From positions 1 through 37,198 of the forward strand of contig JAADVB010000190.1 of the NCBI GenBank assembly GCA_023334545.1: DNA of 37,198 nt. Reading direction: 5' to 3'. Source of the DNA: Salisapilia sapeloensis. Taxonomy: Eukaryota; Oomycota; Peronosporomycetes; Peronosporales; Salisapiliaceae. The position numbers were made by a program, and so were the translations under genes. Below are positions 1 through 8,054 of the stretch, in pieces (positions within the stretch are counted from its first letter, which is position 1; each line of letters begins with the position of its first letter). The notes below the pieces were generated by a model. It was not told the DNA's origin and made no database searches. It was given only the letters and a program-made list of their open reading frames with translations.

Positions 1-417
1 AATGCGGTTACCATCGACGTCGGGGCTTGAGATGCGATCAAGCTACACCCAGACGGCCTTCAGTTCACGCCGCGCTCTGCGCGCCTTCCATGCGACACAA
101 CCGAGCGTCAACCCACTCGGTGCGATAGTTGGGTGGGTACAATAGAGAGAGGACGGAAGTGGTATCGTGAAGCTCCTGTGTTTCAGTCACTTGGATTTGA
201 CAAATGCTGCCAATATAGCGAACTGCTATCGGTACTGATGGCTTCAACCGAATGGCTATCCTTCCCGATTGTGCTCGCCCACCGTCGTTCTCAGAATCTG
301 AGCGAAGCTTCAACAAAGATCTACGAAAGCACATCCACACAGCATACATTTTTCAAGACAGCTGCCTATTGGCATTCGCTATCTCGTCTTTCACAAAGAA
401 GAATTTGAAATCTTAAG
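1..417. other. Left-edge region without supported gene
   Basis: No convincing coding region is visible here. The open frames of about 90 codons on either strand look like no family I know, and the plus-strand one begins with GTG. The right part must hold the promoter and 5' leader of the glutaredoxin-like gene that starts at 418. A gene ending just left of the window cannot be excluded. Confidence 0.5.
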
Positions 418-1227
418 ATGGATTCGGTCGATGCGAAGACGCTTGCGATTGTCGCTGCCGGTACTGCGTTAGGTGCTGGAGCAACTTACTTCTCCCTCTC
501 TAAGAAACAGAATGTTAATGCCAACCCCACTGCGCTTCCTCAGACCGGTCTCCCTCGTCTCTACATCTACGACCACTGTCCGTTTTCGACGAAAGCTCGC
601 ATGATTTTCGGCTTCAAGGGAATCAAGCACGAACTCATCTTTATGGCCAGCGATGACTTTGCTACCCCAGAAGCTCTCATCGGGGCAAAGAAAGCTCCTA
701 TCTTACAGCTCCCCGACGGAACGATTATGCCTGAGAGTCTTGACATTGTAAAGTATGTGGACGCCAATTTGCCTGGTAAATTGCACACGAAAGCTTTCTT
801 GGCAAAGGGATCAGGAGATGCTCAGCTTGAAGCCTGGCTGAAGGAAGCAAATGATGCGTTTTACTACCTCGACCATCCTCGCATCGCTGTGGCCCCACTC
901 CCGGAATTCGCTTTAACCGATGGTCGAAACTACTTTAAGAACAAGACGGAGAAGACGTTAGGTATGAGCGTTGAGCGCGCTTTGGATAGTCTCACTGCTT
1001 CCTATGTCCCTGTGACCGAGGCACTGCTTGAACGCCTTGCAACTTTGCTCCATTCGACGAAGAGTGTGAATGAGAAGATGAGCTATGATGACCTGCATGT
1101 GTTCGCAGCTCTGCGTAAGATGACATTGGTGAAGAACCTGAAGTGGCCGCCCAAGGTCCGAGCGTACATGGATCACATGAGCAACGCAACCGACATCCCG
1201 CTCTTTGATGCTATGGCCAAGTACTAG
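418..1227 (+). CDS. Glutaredoxin 2 (GrxB)-like protein with N-terminal membrane segment
   Basis: Single-exon protein of 269 residues. Residues 8-25 are hydrophobic and alanine/glycine rich, suggesting a signal anchor or organelle-targeting segment. From residue 47 it follows bacterial glutaredoxin 2: LYIYDHCPFS, then KARMIFG, then APILQLPDGTIMPESLDIVKY, which forms the thioredoxin-fold glutathione site. An all-helical GST-like C-terminal domain ends with LRKMTLVKNLKWP. Grx2 proteins reduce glutathione mixed disulfides. Here the active site reads C54-P-F-S57, not CPYC, so the resolving cysteine is absent and a monothiol mechanism is expected. Grx2 is best known from proteobacteria, so bacterial ancestry is possible but not shown. 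Family assignment is firm; location and activity are inferred. Confidence 0.85.
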   Translation: MDSVDAKTLAIVAAGTALGAGATYFSLSKKQNVNANPTALPQTGLPRLYIYDHCPFSTKARMIFGFKGIKHELIFMASDDFATPEALIGAKKAPILQLPDGTIMPESLDIVKYVDANLPGKLHTKAFLAKGSGDAQLEAWLKEANDAFYYLDHPRIAVAPLPEFALTDGRNYFKNKTEKTLGMSVERALDSLTASYVPVTEALLERLATLLHSTKSVNEKMSYDDLHVFAALRKMTLVKNLKWPPKVRAYMDHMSNATDIPLFDAMAKY

Positions 1228-1467
1228 AGCTGGAGTTCGGTTATGGGTTTGGAAAAGAAAATATGATTTTACTCTTGCAAGGTTTCTTGATTTTTTACAC
1301 TCTTTAGACCAAGTTTTCATCTTCTAAATCTGCACGTATCGGATTCTCTGAAGATAGAACAGAAAGCATGGTCTTGTGGTCGTTCGCTTAAGATAGCATA
1401 CTGTTTTTCTTTTCTTTTGTGCCAGCGAATTGAGCTCCAAGTTCTAAAATCCACGTCATTCTTGAAG

Positions 1468-2394
1468 ATGAAAGTAGCGCAAGGCCTGGATAGAGTCTTT
1501 CCTCTCTGCTTTGTGTTACTATGGACTACTCTCATGTATCTTGGCATCATGGGAGCCTGGAGCAGCGACCCGCTTTTGACAATTCATATCGTGAGCATTT
1601 CGACGACCTTTGCTCTTTGTGTCCCGTGGTACGCGCACAGCACTGTGATTTCCTCTTAATCCATACCCCAGTAAAGTTGCTTTGAATTACTGACATGCAT
1701 GCGACCTATAAGCGCTGTGTACGTGATGCTTCTACGTCGTCGCCAACATAATGCCCTCAAACGGTATGATATGTGTAAATGTACCCATATGACCCGACCT
1801 TGTCACGTTGATTGTGTTCGATGGATAACGCAGGATGCGGTTCGTGCAGTACCATTTGGGTTGGCTCATAGCCAGCTTTGTCCTTCTCCTGATTGGTCTT
1901 GTCGCTGGGTATTACAACAAGACTCAAAGACAGGAAATTGTCATGAAGTCGCCATTCGAGTGGAGTCTCCTCGGAACGTCCTCGTTCTTTTTACTAAACT
2001 ATCTACAGGTACGTCCACATTGGCAGCCAGCTTCTGTATCATTATGATCTAACATTACAACACCGTTGGTGCAGGGCATCTTGCTGACTTTTGTGAAACC
2101 GAAAGAATGGAATTGGAGATGGAAAGATGAGACGCATGCCCTCGTTGGCTTCCTCACGCTCACAGGTGGAGGTACAATTTACCTGCGTACTCCAGGGCAA
2201 ACCAAATTTAATTCTGTAGTATAGGCTTATCCCTGTACTTGTCTCTTGACACGCCGATGTGGACGAATGGATTAGCTCTCACAAGCAACACAGCAGTACA
2301 GCTCTACCTCCGTCGGGGCGTACTACTGTCATATTCGCTTCTGCTCTTGCGTGCCTACGTCTCTTCAAGTACCGAAGGCATCAAGTCGTCCTGA
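1468..2394 (+). CDS. Cytochrome b561-domain membrane protein, five exons, one haem ligand lost
   Basis: I join exons 1468-1628, 1713-1763, 1834-2008, 2075-2171 and 2225-2394 into 217 residues. The 51-bp second exon was found by alignment to the neighbouring paralogue: LCVPCAVYVM here corresponds to LCFPFALYVM there. The protein has about five or six hydrophobic helices and is a cytochrome b561/ferric-reductase transmembrane protein, a family that passes electrons (often from ascorbate) across membranes through two haems. Of the four expected haem-ligand histidines, H40, H78 and H150 are present. The TM4 position is F112, two residues before W114, where the paralogue has H107. One haem may therefore be missing. 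The intron 1 acceptor (AAG) is the weakest junction. The paralogue lies 129 bp downstream on the same strand. Confidence 0.75.
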
Positions 2395-2523
2395 CGTTGA
2401 ATCCATTGGCCTTAAGACGTCCTTGGAACGATAAAGAGTGAACGAAATGATTTACGTATCCATTTCTTTTCTTTCGGCCATCAGTCGACCTGATTCCACT
2501 TCAAACATCAGATCGACGGAACG

Positions 2524-3206
2524 ATGGTAAACCACCTCGACATCTTCGTCGTATCTCCCTTGCTTGTCATTCCATGTGGAACGATACTCCTGCACTGCTA
2601 CTGGAACCCATCCTTTTTCGCCATCCACCCCGCTGCCAATTCCATTGCCTTCCACCTATGCTTTCCCTTTGCTCTCTATGTCATGGCCGAGCGACGGAGC
2701 TCGAGTGACTCCGACATGCGACAGACGCTTGTGAAAACACACTTTGCTAGCCAGCTACTCGGCTTCTTCCTCATGCTAGTCGCTGGTGCATGTGCGTACA
2801 TGGCAAAAGACTCTAATGGTAAAGCACACTTCACCAGCACGCATTCATGGCTGGCGATTGCCACCGAAGTGCTCTTTACACTCCAGCTGCTTGCTGGTAT
2901 ACTCAAGACGTTCTTTGGAAAGTATGGCTGGCAGTGGAAGGATAGCAGCCACCGCATCGGAGGCACTCTCACTTTCTTCCTCTCCGGTATTTTTTAATCT
3001 TATCAGCATGCACCACTGTGCTCTAATCTGCTCTAGCCTTCACGATCATCTTTGGGACCTACTCTGGTGGCTGGGGCGTCAGCAACCTCGGCTCAGATGC
3101 ACAGCTATGGGTGGCAGCCTCCACCGCCGCCGGCTACAGCCTCCTCTTCCTCAAATCCTTTATCAGTAGCAACGGGATACCAGCACCTGCTATCAAGACA
3201 GACTAA
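2524..3206 (+). CDS. Cytochrome b561-domain membrane protein, two exons
   Basis: Exons 2524-2986 and 3037-3206, with a 50-bp GT-AG intron, give 210 residues. Without splicing the frame stops inside the intron after FLSG. Splicing restores the last helix and a C-terminus ending AIKTD. All four histidines expected for two b-type haems are visible: H35 (FFAIHP), H73 (VKTHF), H107 (TSTHSW) and H143 (SSHRIGG), spread over successive helices. The likely role is transmembrane electron transfer, as in ascorbate-dependent ferric reductases; donor and membrane are unknown. It is a tandem duplicate of the gene at 1468-2394. Its only intron has the same place and phase (12 residues after the TM5 histidine, phase 1) as the last intron of that gene. 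Confidence 0.85.
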
Positions 3207-3248
3207 AATCAGAAGAAACAAATTTCTTTTTCATTGCATCGAAAGCTC

Positions 3249-3923
3249 TTATTCGACCGCGACAAAGTCGTCCGCTTTCAGTTCGCCGCTATCTTCAATC
3301 ACGACCTTCTCGGACGGACTGCCAGAGCGAGAGCCGACGGCTTCGACCTCACGGACAACGTCCATGCCCTGGATGACGCGACCGAAGACGACGTGACGGC
3401 CGTCCAGCCACGACGTCTTCACCGTGCAGATGAAGAACTGCGAGCCGTTCGTGTTGGCGCCAGCGTTCGCCATGCTCAAAGTTCCAGCGCCAAGATGCTT
3501 GAGCTGGAAGTTCTCGTCTTCAAACTTCTGACCGTAGATCGACTCGCCACCCATGCCATTGCCATGGGTAAAGTCTCCGCCCTGGATCATAAAGTTGGGG
3601 ATGATGCGATGGAAGGAGCTGCCCTTGTAAGAGAGCTCCTTTCCAGACGTGCCCGTTCCCTTCTCGCCAGTGCAAAGTGCACGGAAGTTTTCGACAGTCT
3701 TCGGAACGACATCTCCATACAGACTAGAATAGAACGAGAATTAGATGCTAATCATATAGACTCACAGTTACGTTTCCTACCCCATGACAACGCGCTGAGC
3801 GGGCTTTCCGCCGATGGAAATGTCAAAGTAGACTTGGTTCGTAATCTTCGGGTCCTCCTCCGACAGGACCGTCGGCAAGACGGCCATAAGCGCCAACAGC
3901 GCGACGTACACGAGCTTGTTCAT
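3249..3923 (-). CDS. Secretory-pathway cyclophilin (peptidyl-prolyl cis-trans isomerase)
   Basis: Exons 3781-3923 and 3249-3723 on the minus strand, separated by a 57-bp intron (3724-3780), give 205 residues. The first 20 residues ([20 protein letters not shown]) are a signal peptide, so this is a cyclophilin-B-type enzyme of the ER or secreted space. The cyclophilin fold is complete. It has [15 protein letters not shown] with catalytic R87, the [15 protein letters not shown] stretch, W153 (the cyclosporin-contact tryptophan in cyclophilin A) and H158. It isomerises X-Pro bonds during protein folding. No KDEL-type tail is present (the end reads DDFVAVE), so secretion is possible. The gene converges on the b561 gene with 42 bp between the stop codons. 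Confidence 0.93.
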
Positions 3924-3937
3924 CTCCTCTCTTTTCG

Positions 3938-3959
3938 ATCTTTTCCACGTGGAAGATCG
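3938..3959. promoter_or_regulatory. G-box-like palindrome just upstream of the cyclophilin start
   Basis: The 12-base perfect palindrome TTCCACGTGGAA lies 20 bases upstream of the cyclophilin ATG and is flanked by inverted GATCTT/AAGATC arms, one with two extra T. CACGTG cores are bound by bZIP and bHLH factors in other eukaryotes, and CCACG occurs in ER-stress elements. A role here is inference. Confidence 0.4.
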
Positions 3960-4093
3960 TACAGTACAAATCTCACTTTATTACGTATATTCGAACTTGA
4001 ACTTCATAGTACAAAGGCAACTCTTTTTCTTGACCTTTTCTCTCTAGCATACCCCAAACAAAAGACAAACAAAAGAAAAAGTTCTTTGGGTAT

Positions 4094-5254
4094 CTATTCA
4101 TCCTCTTCCTCGTCGCTGCTCTCCTCAGGCGTCTCGAGCCACGTCAACCAGTTGCTCGTCTGGACAATCGCCTTCATCCGGCCAGGCACTTGGCTGTCCA
4201 CGTCGTACTTGTACTCGATGAATGCCGGTTCTTCCACAATGTCCTGCGTGTAAAGCGCCATGAAGCACTTCTCCAGTAGACCCTTCGGGAAGTCATGTCC
4301 ATGCAAGAACACCTGCAACGCATTCAGTGCTCGCACCTGTTCCACCTCGGCGTCTTCCAGCACCAGCTTCAAGAGCTCACCGTACGAAGACAGAGCGATC
4401 CAGTTGGCACTCTTCTGCGCAACGTCCTCAGCCTGCTTCGCGACTGCTTCCACAAGAACGTCACCGGCAGGCGTACGTCCTTCTTCCTCAAAGATGCTCT
4501 TAGCCTTCACAGAGAGCTCCTCCCCCTTGAGACCGGTGGCAAGCACCTTGGCCATAATCTCGCGGTCGGCAATGTCCTGCTTGGCCTTTTCCTCCTGTGC
4601 TCTCTTCTTGGCTTCTGCAGCCTCCCTCTTGGCTGCCTCCTTGGCCTCCTGTTCCTCTCGAGCCTTTTGCTTCTTCTCCTCCTTGGCCTTCTTTTTCTTG
4701 TCCATCGGCTTCTCCTGAACCTCCATCTTCTCCATCTTGGAGTTCAGCGATGCGTCGGCCTTGCGCACGTCGTCCGAAGGCTTCTCCAAGTCCGTGAAGC
4801 GGTTCGTCGGCGCTCCGCGAGGCGCTTGGGATCTACCACCAAAGGCACTGGCGAACTTGTCACCGCCAGAGCGTCCTTCCGACGGACCAGCAGAGTCCAC
4901 CGGCTGAGATCGGCGCTGGAGGTTGAGTCGCATGTGGGCCGGACGCTCTTCCGCAACAAACTCTTCGTTCCGGCCGCCGAAGCGAGACGGGCCGTTCGAG
5001 TCGCCACGAGGACCAGACCGCCAGCTGCCACCAGCAGGCTCACGGTCGCGGCCCATGGGGGCAGCAGGGCCTCGGTCGCCTCGCCACGAAGTAGACATTT
5101 CGCTTCGGAGCGGCTCGCGTTCCCTACGACCGCCTCGACCTTGGTCCTCCACCGGGGCGGCGCGAGGGCCGGACGGAAGCGTCTCTTCCGGGATGTAGGT
5201 GGCTCCCTGCGGGCCTAGGAACTCTCCGAGATTCATCTTCTTACCTTTCCCCAT
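4094..5254 (-). CDS. W2-domain (eIF5C-like) protein with basic/glycine-rich N-terminus
   Basis: Single-exon protein of 386 residues. The N-terminus MGKGKKMNLGEFLG is followed by a low-complexity R/G/P/S-rich region (about 20-155). Next comes a highly charged K/E/A coiled-coil stretch (about 165-230), then a helical C-terminal region ending in WLTWLETPEESSDEEEDE. That ending, an aromatic WL motif followed by an acidic tail, is the signature of the W2 domain of eIF5, eIF2B-epsilon and eIF4G/DAP5, which binds other initiation factors through acidic-aromatic boxes. No MIF4G or zinc-binding eIF5 domain precedes it, so this is not a standard eIF5 or eIF4G. The N-terminus recalls eIF4B-like RNA-binding regions. 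The likely role is an adaptor in translation initiation, inferred from the domain. Confidence 0.75.
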   Translation of the reverse strand: MGKGKKMNLGEFLGPQGATYIPEETLPSGPRAAPVEDQGRGGRREREPLRSEMSTSWRGDRGPAAPMGRDREPAGGSWRSGPRGDSNGPSRFGGRNEEFVAEERPAHMRLNLQRRSQPVDSAGPSEGRSGGDKFASAFGGRSQAPRGAPTNRFTDLEKPSDDVRKADASLNSKMEKMEVQEKPMDKKKKAKEEKKQKAREEQEAKEAAKREAAEAKKRAQEEKAKQDIADREIMAKVLATGLKGEELSVKAKSIFEEEGRTPAGDVLVEAVAKQAEDVAQKSANWIALSSYGELLKLVLEDAEVEQVRALNALQVFLHGHDFPKGLLEKCFMALYTQDIVEEPAFIEYKYDVDSQVPGRMKAIVQTSNWLTWLETPEESSDEEEDE

Positions 5255-5297
5255 CGTGCTCTACTCTACTTTCTCCTCTTCCTTAATCGACTTCTCT

Positions 5298-5315
5298 GGT
5301 CAAATTGAATGGAGC
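5298..5315 (-). promoter_or_regulatory. Putative oomycete initiator (Inr/FPR-like) for the W2 gene
   Basis: Read on the minus strand, this is CTCCATTCAATTTG with flanks. It resembles the oomycete initiator plus flanking promoter region (TCATTYY..CAWTTT), with one inserted base. It lies about 45 bases upstream of the W2-protein ATG at 5254. Confidence 0.4.
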
Positions 5316-5761
5316 GAGGCAGGCGTTAGAGACCCCGATTATGAGACGGACGGCGATTGGTGCAAGATGACTTTCAGTCGGTAGCATTAGTGGGATCATG
5401 TCCAAAGCGGTAGGCTTGAGGGAGCATTACAGCTACCTTTGGACGCATGGTTGTAGGATGGGTAGATCCGATCAAGGCGATCTTGAAAGCTTGCAGCACT
5501 AGGAGACCTCCACGTACGAAGTCTCATCAAACACCGAAACAGCCTGCAGACGAGTGATGAGAGTGGAATTGTAAATGGGCACACGACGGTGGCGATTGGT
5601 GCCTTGGACCGCGTCCCGTATTACTTCCACCTAACCATCGACTAAAGCAGTCCGATAGTGGGACGTTCTGATTTTTGCACATCCTCCCTCGAGCCAATAA
5701 CTGTCCGGCGCATACAAACAAACAGTCACCTGGCCGATGACAAGCAAATCCGCACTTTAGC

Positions 5762-5779
5762 TTTCATTCGCATTTTCAC
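5762..5779 (+). promoter_or_regulatory. Oomycete initiator element for the CocE-like gene
   Basis: TTTCATTCGCATTTTCAC closely matches the oomycete Inr/FPR core promoter (TCATTYY followed by CAWTTT). It lies 14-31 bases before the ATG at 5794, which implies a very short 5' leader and supports that start. Confidence 0.6.
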
Positions 5780-5793
5780 TCCCTCGATCCATC

Positions 5794-8025
5794 ATGGCAG
5801 ACGGTGGTGGAACCAGCGGCCGCGCAAGCTTCCTCATGAAGAGTGCATTCTTCTCCATGATCAGTGTCACGCTCGTGACGCAAGCAGTCAACTACCTGAC
5901 AGACCGACAGACGCCCGTGCCGTGCAATGTCGGTGTCAATGACCACACGTGGCTTGAAAAGAGATACGATTCCCTCCGTTTCTTTGATCCGCGCAACACT
6001 GTGCACACGTCCGAGTACGTCCCAATGCGAGATGGCGTGGAACTCGCCGTCGACACGTACATTGCGCAGTACCTCGTCGACCATAACGAGCAAGCTCCGG
6101 TCATCCTGCATGTGACTCGCCACGGCCGAGGCTACGATATCGACTTTCCGTTCTCCATGGGTGCAACCTACAAGGACCCGCAGCCGTTCTCGAACCCTCG
6201 TATGGTTAAGTATATTGAAACGTTTATTTCTACCGGATACGTCTACATCACGGCCGAGGTACGTGGATCGGGTGTGTCTGGAGGGAAGAAAGAGATGGAG
6301 TTCGGTGATCAAGAAGTGCAAGACGGGTATGACCTCGTCGAGTGGATCACGCACCAGCCGTGGAGTCGCGGTAAAGTCGGCGTGATCGGCCACGGACTGG
6401 ACGGTGTCGGTGCGCTCTTGGTCGCTGGCAGTGGTCACAAGGCCATCAAAGCGCTCTCTCTCAACGGAGCTCCGTTCGATGTGTACCAGAGTGCTTTCTT
6501 CCCAGGTGGCGTCGCGAACAAAAAGTCTATCAACGACTTTGCCAGTTTCACACACGACACGGACCGTCAGATCCGTTGGCGAGAGATCCCGATGCTCAAG
6601 CCTCGAATCATGCTCGAGTACTTTGGTGGCACCGTCTACCCAGTCGACAAAAACGCGACCAAGCTAAACGAGCACGTTCGCCAGCACGTAGACAACATCG
6701 ATCTTCGTAAGGAACTACAGAACGTCCGATTCAAAGACGACGTCTTGTCCAACGGCCAGACGGTCGAGACAATGGACGCCACCAATATCCTATCTCAACT
6801 CGCTTCCTCCGATGTAGCAGTCTACCAGTTCGCAGGATACTACGACATGGCGTCCACACGCAGCGCCATCCTTCTGCACCAGTACCTGACCAATTCCCTC
6901 GATAGCGACGCGAGTCAAGTGCTTCCTGCCGTGCCAGAGGACTGGAACAAGAACGACAAGGCGCAGCACCACCGACTGACGATGGGACCTTGGAGCCATG
7001 CCGGTGTGGACAATGCCGATCCGTTCGCCGAGTCCAAGCAAAAGTGTTTCCGCCACTTGAACGAGATCAATCGTTTCTTTGACTACCACCTGTACGACAA
7101 CCGTAAACGCATCGCAGGTCTGGACAAGGAGCTCCCCATCCACTACTTTGAGCAAGTGCACCACAAGTGGAAGGAGACGGGCGTCTGGCCACCGTCGTAC
7201 CTATCTCCAGTCCGCTTCCCGCTCGGTCAGAGCAGCCGCCTTGAGTCTCCTTCCGATGAAGTGAACTCTGGAAGCGTCGAGCTGACGGTCTCGAGCAAGG
7301 GCACGTGCAAGTCGACGGCTGCCGAGTGTGTGCCGAACCCTGAGCCGAACTTTGTCACGCGATGGTCTGTCACCGACCACATCTTTGCCAACCGACCAGA
7401 GTACTACGCCGAACGCTCTGGTTACTCTCAGTTCTACCTTTCCTTCGACACGGAGGAAGTGTCAGACTTGATGGAGATCACGGGTGAAGCTCTACTACGT
7501 GTCTTCGTGTCTGTGGACCGACCTGTGCCTCAGAACATCAAGCTTCGAGCAGTCTTGGAGGATGTCGACTATCAGCCTCCATTCGAGAACGAGAAGAAAC
7601 GCGCTGGTGTCACGTACATCACCGAGGCTGTGCAGAGCTTAGAGCACACGCCCGTGGCTCCTGGCAGCGGCACCTACAGCTACAAGAAGGCAGACAGTCG
7701 ACAGATCCAGGGAGATGTCATGTACGACACGACGCTGCGGTTTGAAAACGTCGGTTATGTGCTTAAGCGCAAGCATCAGCTGCGTTTGAGCATCGGTGTC
7801 GCAAACGATCTAACAGACTTCCAGTCTGCATTTGACAATGACGAGACGTTCAAGCTGCGTATCCACTTGGGCGACGGCAAGCAGTCCAGCTACCTTCAAG
7901 TACCGATGCACGATGGTCTGTTCATGGAGAATATCGTTCCGGCTGAGGAAGAAGAGAAGGAGGAAGTGGTAGAGTCTCCAGAGCCAGCTCCAACGCAAGC
8001 TCCGGACGACAAAGACGAACTGTAA
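5794..8025 (+). CDS. CocE/NonD-family (peptidase S15-like) protein with KDEL tail, nucleophile Ser missing
   Basis: Single-exon protein of 743 residues. A hydrophobic segment at about 13-33 suggests a signal peptide or anchor, and the last four residues are KDEL, the ER-retrieval signal. An ER-lumen protein is therefore expected. The body is an alpha/beta-hydrolase of the CocE/NonD and X-Pro dipeptidyl-peptidase (S15) type: VPMRDGVELAVD near 77, the elbow region near 199-204, and a C-terminal jelly-roll (about 490-715). In this family the elbow is GxSxxG; here it reads G199-H-G-L-D-G204, with glycine (codon GGA, 6394-6396) at the nucleophile. The other two triad members seem kept: D351 in GYYD and H402 in GPWSHAG. 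Family members cleave acyl or peptide bonds. This one is either inactive, possibly a binding or chaperone-like protein, or uses another residue. Confidence 0.85.
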   Translation: MADGGGTSGRASFLMKSAFFSMISVTLVTQAVNYLTDRQTPVPCNVGVNDHTWLEKRYDSLRFFDPRNTVHTSEYVPMRDGVELAVDTYIAQYLVDHNEQAPVILHVTRHGRGYDIDFPFSMGATYKDPQPFSNPRMVKYIETFISTGYVYITAEVRGSGVSGGKKEMEFGDQEVQDGYDLVEWITHQPWSRGKVGVIGHGLDGVGALLVAGSGHKAIKALSLNGAPFDVYQSAFFPGGVANKKSINDFASFTHDTDRQIRWREIPMLKPRIMLEYFGGTVYPVDKNATKLNEHVRQHVDNIDLRKELQNVRFKDDVLSNGQTVETMDATNILSQLASSDVAVYQFAGYYDMASTRSAILLHQYLTNSLDSDASQVLPAVPEDWNKNDKAQHHRLTMGPWSHAGVDNADPFAESKQKCFRHLNEINRFFDYHLYDNRKRIAGLDKELPIHYFEQVHHKWKETGVWPPSYLSPVRFPLGQSSRLESPSDEVNSGSVELTVSSKGTCKSTAAECVPNPEPNFVTRWSVTDHIFANRPEYYAERSGYSQFYLSFDTEEVSDLMEITGEALLRVFVSVDRPVPQNIKLRAVLEDVDYQPPFENEKKRAGVTYITEAVQSLEHTPVAPGSGTYSYKKADSRQIQGDVMYDTTLRFENVGYVLKRKHQLRLSIGVANDLTDFQSAFDNDETFKLRIHLGDGKQSSYLQVPMHDGLFMENIVPAEEEEKEEVVESPEPAPTQAPDDKDEL

Positions 8026-8054
8026 GGAGAAAAGAAAGAGTTTGCATTGCACGT

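Larger units (their letters stand above)
5255..5793. other. Divergent intergenic region, W2 gene / CocE-like gene
   Basis: This stretch of 539 bases separates two genes transcribed away from each other. Apart from the two initiator-like blocks annotated separately, I see no protein-like open frame or RNA gene. It presumably holds both promoters. Confidence 0.6.

Noticed and set aside
3234-4253. 339-codon plus-strand frame across the cyclophilin and W2 genes
   Set aside because: It is antisense to two well-supported genes and shows no domain.
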